Shown here piece by piece: positions 48,993 to 58,863 of a stretch of 64,000 nt of DNA. A model generated the notes under the pieces. That model saw nothing but the letters and a program-made list of their open reading frames with translations. It was not told the origin of the DNA and searched no databases. Numbering within the stretch: the stretch's first letter is position 1; the number at the start of each line of letters is the position of its first letter. Both the position numbers and the translations under genes were made by a program. The stretch covers positions 372,001-436,000 of the forward strand of contig WSYJ01000182.1 of assembly GCA_020186115.1 (NCBI GenBank). The letters are read 5' to 3'. This DNA comes from Histomonas meleagridis. Taxonomy: Eukaryota > Parabasalia > Tritrichomonadida > Dientamoebidae.

Positions 48993-50441
48993 TTATTCAT
49001 CATTTTGACCCGACTCATTTCCATGAGGATATTCAACAAAGTCTTGGAACATTATCGATTCCCTTTGACTAAATTGATTCAACTCATATATGTTAGGTGG
49101 CTCTGTATTCATACTCTGTGAGAATGGTACTTCATCAACTATTATCTCTTGACATAATTCTCTGATAAAATCAGGATTATTTGGTATCGGAGAATATAAT
49201 ATTTCTGAATTATTCTGTGAACCCATTGGTGAATCACCTGTTTTAGCTGGGAAAAAGTTGTTAATGTTTTTTATGGTATTATCTGTTTGATTCATCTTTT
49301 TAGCTAGTTTGGGTGTTAACGGTCGTTTTGTTTTGGAATTTTGACTAAGTTTGTTCTGTTTCATCGGCAGCAACGATATATTGAAAAAGTTGTCTATCGT
49401 TTTGCTATCGTTTTGATGAGATTTTGGAGATTGTGAAAGTGATTGTATAATTCTTGAAGTACTGGTTCTTGGTGAATGATCTTGTTGTAATAAAGAACTA
49501 TTACGTTGGGCTGATTGAGAAAGTGTAAGACTTTGTGAATTCTTTGAATTTTTGGAAGTAATAACGAGTTCTTTCCGCTTTTTCATTTGCTCTTCTGTCT
49601 GTCTTGTTTGAGGTTGTGATGATTTACTCTCTTGACTTGATGAAGAAAGAAAATCAAATGAATCATCATAATGAGATTTATCTGTAGATATTGAATAATT
49701 TGTAATCGACGGTTGCCTTGGGTCTTCTTTTGGGATTTTCTTCTGTTTGCGAAGCTCTTTTTCACTTTTTGATGATATTATTTGTAAAGTCGCATTAACT
49801 GTAGGTTGTTTAATTTTCCAATTTGTTTGATTGGTTTTGCTTTTGCTGTTTCTTTTTAATGAATCTAAAGATTCCTTTTGTATTTGAAAATTTTTATAAT
49901 CAAGATAATTTGATGATGTTACAAGTAATTCTAACCAATTTGGTTTTACTTGTGGGGCAAGGCATTTACATGGTATATATGTATTAGTAATAATAAAATC
50001 TATAATATCATCTAAATGATTTGAAACAGTGCCTGCACACCTCATTGTAATTTTTTTAGTTCTTTTTTCATCTTTGATATCACCAATATAAATTTTCTTT
50101 GTGTATAAGAATAAATTATATAATTCTACCTCAATTGGAAATATTTGGATTGAAATTTTTTTATCAACAATGGATTTAAGTGCTATAGGTGTGATTTTTA
50201 AGCATTTTTTTGAATGAAAAATTCCCATTCTTGATTTTTTTGCTACTATTAGTGATAAATTCGTCTCGTCAAAATCTTCTGTAAAATTGGTAATCCCTAG
50301 CTTTTCTAAATACAATTTGAATATACTGCGCTTTTCGATGTTAAAATCGCCATCAATATACGCAGACATTCTTTTAAAATGTAACGAAATTCTCTTTGGC
50401 ATTTCTATTTTGAAAGAAAATATGATGACATTAGTTCCCAT
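48993..50441 (-). CDS. Putative nuclear protein with repeated PIP-box-like motifs (possible BRCT N-terminus)
   Basis: This is a 482-residue protein. Residues 1-185 are a folded alpha/beta region of uncertain family (ISIQIFPIEVELYNLFLY, then GTVSNHLDDIIDFIITNTYI, then CLAPQVKPNWLELLVTSSNY). Alternating beta and helix with a late Trp could be a BRCT-type module. The remaining 300 residues are disordered, Ser/Gln/Lys-rich and basic. They contain three short motifs resembling PCNA-binding boxes: QPSITNYSI, SKTIDNFFNI and NNFFPAK. If real, these point to a replication or repair factor tethered to PCNA. The motifs lack the ideal Gln or second aromatic in each case, so the role is inference only. 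Confidence 0.45.
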   Translation of the reverse strand: MGTNVIIFSFKIEMPKRISLHFKRMSAYIDGDFNIEKRSIFKLYLEKLGITNFTEDFDETNLSLIVAKKSRMGIFHSKKCLKITPIALKSIVDKKISIQIFPIEVELYNLFLYTKKIYIGDIKDEKRTKKITMRCAGTVSNHLDDIIDFIITNTYIPCKCLAPQVKPNWLELLVTSSNYLDYKNFQIQKESLDSLKRNSKSKTNQTNWKIKQPTVNATLQIISSKSEKELRKQKKIPKEDPRQPSITNYSISTDKSHYDDSFDFLSSSSQESKSSQPQTRQTEEQMKKRKELVITSKNSKNSQSLTLSQSAQRNSSLLQQDHSPRTSTSRIIQSLSQSPKSHQNDSKTIDNFFNISLLPMKQNKLSQNSKTKRPLTPKLAKKMNQTDNTIKNINNFFPAKTGDSPMGSQNNSEILYSPIPNNPDFIRELCQEIIVDEVPFSQSMNTEPPNIYELNQFSQRESIMFQDFVEYPHGNESGQNDE

Positions 50442-50749
50442 TGTGATTTTAGAAAAACTATCAATACCAAAATCTCTTATGGCTTAATAATAATGTCTAA
50501 ACATGGTCAAATGTATTAAAAATGCATGAGAAAATATTTTCAGAAAGTCAAAAAAATTGAAAAACTAATTTGCAAATTTCAAATGATCTCTTTTAAAATT
50601 TAAATTTTAACATACTTACACCAAGAAAATTTGGATTCATTGGTTTTTAGACATTTAATTTTGTTTTTGTCTTTGATGAATAATTGTTGAGTGAGATTTT
50701 TTTTTTAACTTTGTTTTCCCCATTTTTTTTAACTTTTTGAATATTCAGG
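50442..50749. other. Divergent intergenic region
   Basis: About 300 bases between the PIP-motif protein and the importin gene, with several long T runs. A TATTCAGGATG sequence precedes the importin start. Nothing else is seen. Confidence 0.5.
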
Positions 50750-53700
50750 ATGAACGAGTCTGAGCTTGAATTGTTTTTAAGCTCAGCAACTTCAAATAAT
50801 CCTGAATTACTTAACCAATCATATGAAATCCTTAATAATATCATAGCAAACAAGCCATTTGAATTTATTTTCTTATTATTAAATTACATTTTCAAATCCA
50901 AGAAAAACATTGAAATCTCATTAATTATGATATCCAATGTATATAAATCCGTAAACATTGATGTTAGCACTGAGGATCATTCTTCAATTCAAACTTTATT
51001 ATTCAATTTGTTTTCATTTTTTGAAAATTCACCTAATATATTAAGACATGTTTCAAAAGTCATTTCTGATTCTTTTGCCTTTTATTCCCGATTTAAAATG
51101 TGGGATTCTTTACCAGAAAAATTACTTCAATTATTTATCTCAAACAATATTAATCTCATTAATTCTTCGATTAGTTGTTTCATTCTGTGTATAGCTAACA
51201 TAAATATGGAACCATATAGTGATTTTTTAAAGACTTTTTTTGCCAATGTCATTTCACAATTCAATGAACAATATCTTCCAATTATATCAAATGTATTACA
51301 ACTATTATATTTTGTATGTATCAAATGCATTAAATATCAAAATCTTGAAAATTACCAATCATTTCGAGAATTTTATAATTTCATACCACCGATTATGATA
51401 ATCTCCCAAACAAATTTAGACATTTCATCACAGATACAATTAGATTTTTCTGTAAATTTTGAGCATACCATGATAGAAAACACATGGAAAACTTATGTTG
51501 AAGCATTATCAACTATAATCCTTAATAAAAACATGACAACTTCTGCACGGAACTCAGCGCTTTCGAGTTTGATGCTAATTGCCCATTTCTTTAAATGTCA
51601 AATTGTTGAAATGAAACAATTTCAATATTTCTTTGAGTTATTTTATAATTTAATTGGTGATTTAGAAGATTCAATTGATGCACTTTCTTCTTTATCTAAT
51701 GATTTTGGTGGGAATCCTGAATTCTGTTCATTATGTGTTGAATGCTTAACACAAAAATATTCGGAAAATCCACAAATTTTTTTCATGTTATTTGAAAATA
51801 TTTTTGATGGAATTTCGATACACATAATTTCAATAGTTTACAAAATGTTTTTTGAACCATATTATTTACCAAATCTTATAAATCCTGATTCTAACATTCG
51901 ATATTCTGCATTTCATTCATTAGGAATAATATTAAAACAAATTGATGATACTGAAATCGAATTTAATACTGAACCATTTATACAAATCATTTTAAATGTT
52001 TTACCTAATGAAACAATTCCCGAAATTGTTACACAAGAATTAATACTTGTTAAACAAATTTGTCATAATCATTTATTTGTTAACGAAAAGTTTATGATAT
52101 CTGTTGAATTATTCGAAGCATTAATAATGTTATTGTTAAGCATCATTGAAAAATTAAATTATTTCCAAATAATAAAAGTAATTTCGATATTCGAATGGAT
52201 TGTTATTAAATATCCAGAAAACACAAATTTTCCAGTTACATTTAATAAGTTTCTTGAATATTATAACTTATTTATTACTGATAAAATTGATGAAAATTTA
52301 TATTTTAAGTGTATTACATCATTATATTCATTTATTCGAATTATTCCAATGAATAAATTTGTTGAACTCGGTTATTTAATATTACAAAGTATTTGTAATT
52401 CGAAAATGGAAGGATTTACTGAAAAACAAATTGTTCGAATTGCAATTTTAATAAATGCATTTCCAAATAATTTGTTTCAAACAACATATAAAGAATTTGT
52501 TCCAATGATTTTCGAATTATTTATTAGTTTTGCTTCACATTTCGATATAAATGTAATTAATTATTCAACTGATTTTTCTGATATACAAGACACTTATTTT
52601 TGTTATTCACCTGAAGAATTAAAATATTCATTTGTTACAAAATCACAAATAAGTTTAATAATTCATTCAACAAATGTATTGACACGTTTTTGTAAGCTAT
52701 TCAATAAGGAAATAATTGAAAATTATTATCCAAAATTAATTGAATTATCAATAATCCAATTAAAAATGAAAATTACAAGTAAACATTTAGGATCTTTATT
52801 TGATTTATTAAATATTTTAATATGTAATGCAAATGATCAAAACATTTTATATATATTCTTTTTGGAAGTATTTTCTCGATGTTTAGATTTAATTAATGAA
52901 AATAGTATTTTAATACAACAAGGTTTAATTACGTGTAGATTTATTATAGAAATAATTGGAATTAAAAATTGTGGAAATGAAGATTTTGTTATAAATGTTT
53001 TTACTTTTATTCATGCTATCAAAAAAATTAATTTTTATCATTTCCAAGAACAAATTGAAGAAAAAGAGAAATGTAATGATTTAAATGATAACACAATTAA
53101 TTATATTAATGTTGATATCTATTTAGCATTATTATTTAAATCATTGTTTAAATATTATTCACAAATTGTTTTACCATTGTTTTTACAAGAATATTATCCA
53201 TTAGATAAACATATAAACGATAATATAAAAAATGGTTTATATTTAACTTTAGCAGAATTAATTAAAATTGTCCCAAATGTCGATGTTAATTTTATTAATC
53301 AAGTAATTTTATTATTATTAAATAATGTTAATGATAAATATACAAATATTATTATTAATGTCGAATCAATTGGTATAATATTTGGTTCAAATAATAATAA
53401 AAATTTCATCGATAAATCTTTGATTAATAATAATATAATTCCTTGGTTATTCAAAATTTATCAAACTTATAATTCATGTGATATTCATGTGGCTATATTA
53501 ATTACATTGTTTGAAATCTTTATGAATTTTAATGACGTGTTAAACATCGAAGTTATTTTTAATTATATTAAATCAATACAAAATAAATTCAATATTAATT
53601 GGTATAATATAGAATATGCTTGTGAAGCTTTAACTTATTTCTTCGGTAATTTTGGTAAACTTATACCTAATGAATTAAAGGAATACTTTTGTAACGTTGC

Positions 53701-53779
53701 AAATAATATCATTTCTTTCGCAACAATGAATCAAAAAGTTATAATTCAAGAAGCAATTAATAATTTAAAAGGTTTATAA
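50750..53779 (+). CDS. Importin-beta/karyopherin family protein (IPO4/IPO5-like)
   Basis: This is a 1009-residue all-helical HEAT-repeat protein of normal karyopherin-beta length. The layout fits the IPO5/IPO4 group. N-terminal HEAT repeats (LLNQSYEILNNIIANKP) are followed by a segment with ENTWKTYVEALSTII and ARNSALSSLMLIAHFF, then NIRYSAFHSLGIILKQ and a long series of two-helix repeats to the end (YEACALTYFFG-like terminal repeat). Karyopherins carry ribosomal proteins and histones through nuclear pores under Ran control. The very N-terminal repeat aligns with Ran-binding HEATs only weakly by eye. Other HEAT proteins such as exportins or cullin regulators are not excluded. Confidence 0.62.
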   Translation: MNESELELFLSSATSNNPELLNQSYEILNNIIANKPFEFIFLLLNYIFKSKKNIEISLIMISNVYKSVNIDVSTEDHSSIQTLLFNLFSFFENSPNILRHVSKVISDSFAFYSRFKMWDSLPEKLLQLFISNNINLINSSISCFILCIANINMEPYSDFLKTFFANVISQFNEQYLPIISNVLQLLYFVCIKCIKYQNLENYQSFREFYNFIPPIMIISQTNLDISSQIQLDFSVNFEHTMIENTWKTYVEALSTIILNKNMTTSARNSALSSLMLIAHFFKCQIVEMKQFQYFFELFYNLIGDLEDSIDALSSLSNDFGGNPEFCSLCVECLTQKYSENPQIFFMLFENIFDGISIHIISIVYKMFFEPYYLPNLINPDSNIRYSAFHSLGIILKQIDDTEIEFNTEPFIQIILNVLPNETIPEIVTQELILVKQICHNHLFVNEKFMISVELFEALIMLLLSIIEKLNYFQIIKVISIFEWIVIKYPENTNFPVTFNKFLEYYNLFITDKIDENLYFKCITSLYSFIRIIPMNKFVELGYLILQSICNSKMEGFTEKQIVRIAILINAFPNNLFQTTYKEFVPMIFELFISFASHFDINVINYSTDFSDIQDTYFCYSPEELKYSFVTKSQISLIIHSTNVLTRFCKLFNKEIIENYYPKLIELSIIQLKMKITSKHLGSLFDLLNILICNANDQNILYIFFLEVFSRCLDLINENSILIQQGLITCRFIIEIIGIKNCGNEDFVINVFTFIHAIKKINFYHFQEQIEEKEKCNDLNDNTINYINVDIYLALLFKSLFKYYSQIVLPLFLQEYYPLDKHINDNIKNGLYLTLAELIKIVPNVDVNFINQVILLLLNNVNDKYTNIIINVESIGIIFGSNNNKNFIDKSLINNNIIPWLFKIYQTYNSCDIHVAILITLFEIFMNFNDVLNIEVIFNYIKSIQNKFNINWYNIEYACEALTYFFGNFGKLIPNELKEYFCNVANNIISFATMNQKVIIQEAINNLKGL

Positions 53780-53844
53780 ATAGGTGAAAGTTAATATAAA
53801 CGTCTTCTTGATATGACCGTTTATTCTCGTTTTTTCATCAAGAA

Positions 53845-55116
53845 ATGACAAACCAAAATAATGTCCCAGAAAATAAAAATGAGGATCACTCAGCTCATAT
53901 ACAAACTTTGGAGCGTCTGCAAATAGTTCTTGATGAAAATAATGCTATTCGTTCAAAATTTAATGCCCTCTTAACACAAGTTGCTCCTTTTATTGATGAT
54001 TTCAATTCTACTGATGAACATCCCTCTAATGAAGAGGATCAACCTCATGAAGATCGTGTTCTTACACAAGAAGAAATTGAATGGTATCAAAAAAAATTAC
54101 AAGAAACTCTTTCAGATTACAAAACAGAAATACAAGAAGCAAGTTATTTAAATTCCCAAATTGCAAAAAAGCATGTAGAACTTAATAAATTAAAGATAAG
54201 TTATCGGATAGACCAAGATGACAAACTAACACAACATAATAATGCCTTTTCTAAAGTCATACAAAACCTAAGGAATAATACATCCAAAATCCAAGAAAGT
54301 TGGATCAATGAAAAAAAGCGTCTTTCTAATGCTAATGATTTTCTTAAATCTCTTTATGATACATCAGTGTCAGATACAAAAGAAATGGAAGAGCAAAGCC
54401 AATTAAATCTTAAGAGCATCCAAGAACTAACATCTTCCATTGATTCAGCTAAAGAAGCCATTCAAGACATCAAAGAACGTTTAAACCGCATCAAACCGCG
54501 TGTGAATGAATATGAAATCATTAACATTAAACATCAGCGGAGTGAAGAACGACTTGTCCAACTTAGTGATGAACTTGAAACGATTAAAAATAAGATACAA
54601 ACAGAATCTCTTGCTGCAAATGTTCGTAGCCAAATCGATAATGGAAATGATCAAATCACAGCTTTAAATGGTGAAATCGATGAAATTTTAAACAAAATTA
54701 GTAAAGGAAAAGAAGCTATTGAGAAAACAAAGGAGAGAATCAATGATTACAAAAATGAAACAAAAGAAGTTATCGAAGAAACAAAAAAATTACAAAAAAT
54801 AGAAAAACAAATTATTGAAGAAAAAGAAATCATAAAAAAATATTTAGAGAAATATCGAAATGAAGAAGATACTGCTGGTGGAAGTAATAAATTACTTACG
54901 TCCAAACTAAATAATGGAATTGGTGATGGAAGTGATGATTATTGTGCATCAAAAATTCGGAAACAAATGGTTTTCCTGAAAAAAGATTTAGAAAAAATGA
55001 AGAAAAGTCAAAGTAATAATAAAGAAGAAGCATTCCTTGACTTACATTCGCCAACAATAATGCCAACGAGGAAAAGAGTTCCATTAATTCCTGGAAAAAG
55101 AAAATCTTTAATTTGA
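53845..55116 (+). CDS. Long coiled-coil protein, function unknown
   Basis: This is a 423-residue protein. Residues about 70-345 form near-continuous coiled coil (YQKKLQETLSDYKTEIQEA, then SIDSAKEAIQDIKERLNRI, then IEKTKERINDYKNETKEVI). A basic C-terminal tail (PTRKRVPLIPGKRKSLI) follows a second short helix. The N-terminus is acidic. There is no signal peptide, globular domain or membrane segment. It starts 65 bp after the importin gene on the same strand. It could be a cytoskeletal or spindle component; the basic tail may bind nucleic acid or microtubules. I do not recognise a family. Confidence 0.7.
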   Translation: MTNQNNVPENKNEDHSAHIQTLERLQIVLDENNAIRSKFNALLTQVAPFIDDFNSTDEHPSNEEDQPHEDRVLTQEEIEWYQKKLQETLSDYKTEIQEASYLNSQIAKKHVELNKLKISYRIDQDDKLTQHNNAFSKVIQNLRNNTSKIQESWINEKKRLSNANDFLKSLYDTSVSDTKEMEEQSQLNLKSIQELTSSIDSAKEAIQDIKERLNRIKPRVNEYEIINIKHQRSEERLVQLSDELETIKNKIQTESLAANVRSQIDNGNDQITALNGEIDEILNKISKGKEAIEKTKERINDYKNETKEVIEETKKLQKIEKQIIEEKEIIKKYLEKYRNEEDTAGGSNKLLTSKLNNGIGDGSDDYCASKIRKQMVFLKKDLEKMKKSQSNNKEEAFLDLHSPTIMPTRKRVPLIPGKRKSLI

Positions 55117-55197
55117 TGTTGAATAAACTATAGAATTTTTTTTTTGATGCGATACATCAAAGTTAATTAAAAATGATATAATACCAATGGAGATTGT

Positions 55198-56349
55198 TTA
55201 CTCTCCGCCTTGTGCGGCTCTTCTGCGGGCAAGACGTGCTTGGAGTTCGGACAACATGTCGCCGCCACCGCCTCCCATTGGAGGAGGTCCGCCCATTGGT
55301 TGGCCACCGCCCATACCAGGACCGCCGCCACCCATTCCTGGGCCACCACCGCCCATTCCGGGTCCGCCACCGCCCATTCCTCCTGGGCCGCCTGCTGTTG
55401 GAAGTGGTCTTTCAGGTGGTGGATCAACATGACGAAGTTTGGGCATATTGTTTGGTGATAAGTTTGAGGTAGTAACCTTCGAATTCTTGAAGAGATTTTG
55501 TGCTGGTTTTGAACTTGATGGAGGTGGTGGAGGTGGCGGAGGTGGTGGGGGAGGAGGAGGTGGTGGTGGAGGAGGAGGAGCACCAGACTTGGATTCCTTT
55601 GGTGGTTTTGGTTCCTTAGGTGGCTTGGGTTCTTTAGGTGGCTTAGGAGCCTTAGCTTTACTACCACCAGAACTCATTGATGATGCTTGGCTTCCGTGGC
55701 CACTTGTACCAAGTTTGCTGCTTGTGAGTTGAATGTATGCTTCAACAACATCTTTCTCAACAGCTGGATCGGATAATTGATCCTTTGTAAGACCCTTTGA
55801 TTGAAGGATTTGTTCAAGTTCTGGTGAATCTTTAAGGTCACCTGCCAAGAATTTGGATGAATTTGCATTTTGTTTGACACCACTAACATGTTCGAAGTTG
55901 TCGGGTTCTGTGATGATGAATTGTTCGTCATCATTCTTATGGCCAATCTTCCACCAGCTCTTCTTTGGTTTAGGTGAACATGTTTTGATTTGACCAGCGA
56001 AGTCACTTGCTTCATCTGAGCTTGCAAAACCGAATGCAATAACACATGAATCTGAGAAGAAATAGTGGAAATTCTTTTCAGGAGTCTGATAGCTCTGATA
56101 GAAATTGACATATAATTCATGTTGGAAGCATAAGCTTTGGCTTGTAAGGTCGTAGCAATTGATGTAGACAAGCTTTGTACCTTTCTTATTTGCTAGTTGA
56201 AGATAACCTTCACATTTATTTGTCCAAGAACCTGGGTCAGGGAGAGCAACGTAGACACGTGCAACAGTCATATAGATGTTGACGTACTCAGGATTGTTCG
56301 ACGCGATCTTGTTCTTGATTTCGCTTGAAACCAGAGCACGAGGGGACAT
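55198..56349 (-). CDS. WASP-like actin regulator (WH1-CRIB-polyPro) lacking the acidic tail
   Basis: This is a 383-residue protein. Residues about 20-120 are a WH1/EVH1 domain (VNIYMTVARVYVALPD, then GYLQLANKKGTKLVYINCYD, then FHYFFSDSCVIAFGFAS). A CRIB/GBD follows at about 142-160 (FIITEPDNFEHVSG, family ISxPxxFxHxxH) with a helical GBD extension. Three PKPPKE repeats precede a long proline run, and a GGGGPGMG repeat region leads to a short helical end (DMLSELQARLARRRAAQGGE). The last helix resembles a WH2 or Ena/VASP-type actin-binding helix. The connector and acidic Trp-containing tail that activates Arp2/3 in WASP is absent. The protein could act downstream of Rho GTPases in pseudopod formation, perhaps as an actin-binding adaptor. 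Confidence 0.85.
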   Translation of the reverse strand: MSPRALVSSEIKNKIASNNPEYVNIYMTVARVYVALPDPGSWTNKCEGYLQLANKKGTKLVYINCYDLTSQSLCFQHELYVNFYQSYQTPEKNFHYFFSDSCVIAFGFASSDEASDFAGQIKTCSPKPKKSWWKIGHKNDDEQFIITEPDNFEHVSGVKQNANSSKFLAGDLKDSPELEQILQSKGLTKDQLSDPAVEKDVVEAYIQLTSSKLGTSGHGSQASSMSSGGSKAKAPKPPKEPKPPKEPKPPKESKSGAPPPPPPPPPPPPPPPPPPPPSSSKPAQNLFKNSKVTTSNLSPNNMPKLRHVDPPPERPLPTAGGPGGMGGGGPGMGGGGPGMGGGGPGMGGGQPMGGPPPMGGGGGDMLSELQARLARRRAAQGGE

Positions 56350-56946
56350 TTGGATTTTGGGTTAACCGTCAAAACCACTCAATTTTGAATAAAAGTAACG
56401 TCAAAAAGTCGTGATAAAAAAAACACATTCAAATCATCGTAAATTTGAATACAGTTGAAGGGGTTAGCTGTATGCTGAATTTTGGTTGACTGAAACAACT
56501 TCGACGAAAGTTTAAGTTATTATGTGCAAATGCATGTGCTTCTTTCGATTGGGTTGTATGTGTATCCAATCATCTTTTGGTTTAGTAAAATATTTTTAAG
56601 AAAATGATGTGAAAGAGATATACATACGAAAATCATTTTATATTGATATATTATATTTACAGAAATATGTAATTAATTCTTTTTATTTCATTAATGTGCC
56701 AAGACAGAATATCTGGGTGACCTTGAAAAAAATGTGTGTAAGATCAAAAATTACTGAAATTGTATTATTGCTGTTCAACACACTTGCGAACAAAGACAAA
56801 AGTAAACGAATATAATTATAACATTTCCCTTTAATCAATCAGTGGGAAAAATATTTGCAAAGTTCTTCTATTGTCAAAAACATACCAAATGTTAGATTAG
56901 GGATAGAAAGTTTTTATTTAGATTGTAATCCGCAACGATTTTTCAT
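56350..56946. other. Intergenic between WASP-like and SDR genes
   Basis: About 600 bases. GGTTAACCGTC (near 56363) lies 15 bp upstream of the WASP-like ATG and carries an AACCG core. No gene or repeat is otherwise seen. Confidence 0.5.
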
Positions 56947-58569
56947 TTAATTCCAGTTTAAAATTATGAACATTAATGTGAAAGAAATGATGAAGAACAT
57001 TATTACTAAAGGTAACCAATCATTTGATGATCTCTTCAATTTATATTCGTCATAGTCCTTATAAATTGATTCATCAAAAACATTACTTTCGTTCTTATTA
57101 TGGAATGGCCTCCACACTTGTGCAAAGAAAGGATTCACTTTCTCAATTTCATCATAGTTCCAAGGAATTGGATCGCATTTCGGGCACCAATGACCGCCTT
57201 TTAATACTGTGTTAGGTGTCATTTCGAATGTGTGTCCAAATGCGCATTTCCATTTTAGAGGTTTATACAAATTTCCTTTTTCCATTTCATCAGATAAACA
57301 TTCGCCACCTCTAAAATGAGCCGCTTTTTTCATATCTTCTAAACTTAATTCGGAAATTGGTTTTGTTTCATCATACCCATGATCCAAATAAGTGATTTGT
57401 TTGGATGGTGGCGAAAGATTTGTTAGTTCCCATGTTTTTGGTACTTTTTGCCATTCTTCATATGATCCAAAGTATGCTTTAATTCTTGTTTCATCTTTTT
57501 CTTTAAGCCATGAAAGTGTACCAAATCTTTTATCATAAGCAATTGCTTTCATAAACATTTTTCCAATTGCATTTGCAGCTAAGTATGTGTATTTAAAGAA
57601 CCATGGTAAATTCCTTTTCATATTCTTGAAATATTCTTTGATTGGAATGTTATGACGGAAATGAAGAATATTGTCAAGTTCATCACTATCTGAAAACCAT
57701 TGACCATGGAAATTACGTGTGATAAACCAATTAGGCTCGAACAATTTTTGTGGTGCATTATGCCCCATTCCAATTGCATGAAGAATTTTTTCTTCAAAAT
57801 CATAGTTTGTTAATCTATATTCTTCCCCTGATCCGATGTTATAGAACTTTCTCCAAAACGTTTCTGGAACATCATCATTAAGAACATTACACATAAGCGT
57901 GGCACTATCTTCAATTGTTGCCCATTCTAAAACGCCTCTAAGAACAACATGAAATACAATTGGGCCAATGTTATGAAGAAGACCTGGATGAAGAATTCCT
58001 GATTGTCTTAATGATACCCAATGCTTAAGTCCAGATTCTGAAAATACACGTTCTGCTTGTACTTTAGAAATTGCATAATGATCATAAATGGAAATGTTAA
58101 TGGGATCACCACATCGTCCCCAATGTATTGGATCATTACGATCACCTGTTTCGGCAACTGTACCAATGTATATAACTTTGATGTCATCTGAATTGGGTTG
58201 TGATTTAACTGCTTTAACAATGTTTTCGGCTGCTTTGACATTAACTTCAAATGTTTTCTTTGGATAGTAATCAGCTGTTGGTGATACAAGACCTCCAATA
58301 TGAAGAACATAATCACAACCTTCAACACATTCCAAGACGCTTTTGTAGTCTCGAAGGTCTCCCCAAACAATTGATACTCTTGGGTCATTTTTGTAAGGTA
58401 AAAATAATCTTCGTGTTTTTTGATCATCAAGAAGTAATAAAACAATGTTCAAATCTTTCCTTCTTCGATATATCTCGATGAATGATGCATGTCCCATGAC
58501 TCCTGATGCACCAGTAATGAAAACTTTTTTGGCTGACATGAATAATAATGATTCTTTACGGTTATCCAT
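56947..58569 (-). CDS. Tail-anchored extended SDR (NAD-dependent epimerase/dehydratase) with zinc-ribbon segment
   Basis: This is a 540-residue protein. Residues 13-350 are an extended short-chain dehydrogenase: a Rossmann glycine motif (VFITGASGVMGHASF), an acidic strand (VWGDLRDY) and the catalytic pair in YDHYAISKVQAE. The next region holds two Cys pairs (WKCAFGHTFEM and GGHWCPKC) that form a treble-clef-like zinc site. The C-terminus is a single hydrophobic helix (WLPLVIMFFIISFTLMFIIL) followed by four residues, a tail anchor facing the cytosol. Substrate is unknown; epimerases of this class act on nucleotide sugars, sterols or polyketide-like ketones. The fusion of an SDR with a zinc-ribbon and tail anchor is characteristic and may place the enzyme on the ER. 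Confidence 0.8.
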   Translation of the reverse strand: MDNRKESLLFMSAKKVFITGASGVMGHASFIEIYRRRKDLNIVLLLLDDQKTRRLFLPYKNDPRVSIVWGDLRDYKSVLECVEGCDYVLHIGGLVSPTADYYPKKTFEVNVKAAENIVKAVKSQPNSDDIKVIYIGTVAETGDRNDPIHWGRCGDPINISIYDHYAISKVQAERVFSESGLKHWVSLRQSGILHPGLLHNIGPIVFHVVLRGVLEWATIEDSATLMCNVLNDDVPETFWRKFYNIGSGEEYRLTNYDFEEKILHAIGMGHNAPQKLFEPNWFITRNFHGQWFSDSDELDNILHFRHNIPIKEYFKNMKRNLPWFFKYTYLAANAIGKMFMKAIAYDKRFGTLSWLKEKDETRIKAYFGSYEEWQKVPKTWELTNLSPPSKQITYLDHGYDETKPISELSLEDMKKAAHFRGGECLSDEMEKGNLYKPLKWKCAFGHTFEMTPNTVLKGGHWCPKCDPIPWNYDEIEKVNPFFAQVWRPFHNKNESNVFDESIYKDYDEYKLKRSSNDWLPLVIMFFIISFTLMFIILNWN

Positions 58570-58633
58570 TCAATTATACCTTCTCACCGAATGTTACTCC
58601 GGTGCGAATCATTGACTGCCGATGATGTAAATC

Positions 58634-58646
58634 ATTCAAATAACCG
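58634..58646 (-). promoter_or_regulatory. ATTCAAATAACCG element upstream of SDR gene
   Basis: This exact 13-mer is shared with 10630-10642, in the same orientation relative to the gene and 65 bp before the ATG at 58569. Confidence 0.4.
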
Positions 58647-58801
58647 TTTATTCTCTAATTTGAATTATTTTTTTCAATACCCTACAGGTTTTTGAAATAA
58701 AGTTACCACAATTTCTGGACGGTTATCATCGAGATTTCAATGATTAATTCTCACCGATCATTTCATTATTGAATTATATATCGGTTATTATTTTGATACA
58801 G

Positions 58802-58815
58802 TTGGGGCACCCCAA
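58802..58815. promoter_or_regulatory. TTGGGGCACCCCAA near-palindrome
   Basis: This is an identical 14-mer to 42594-42607. It lies between the 3' end of the surface-protein gene (58864) and the SDR start (58569), 233 bp upstream of the latter ATG. Confidence 0.4.
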
Positions 58816-58863
58816 AGGTCAGATGATTTTCCTAAATCGAAAAAACAGGAATTAACAACAAAT

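Noticed and set aside
48768-49121. Plus-strand ORF after the BEACH gene
   Set aside because: Shadow overlapping the 3' end of the gene on the other strand; no protein features.
55167-55667. Long open frames on both strands over the WASP-like gene
   Set aside because: They are frame shadows of the proline/glycine repeat code; the minus-strand frame with WH1 and CRIB is the real gene.
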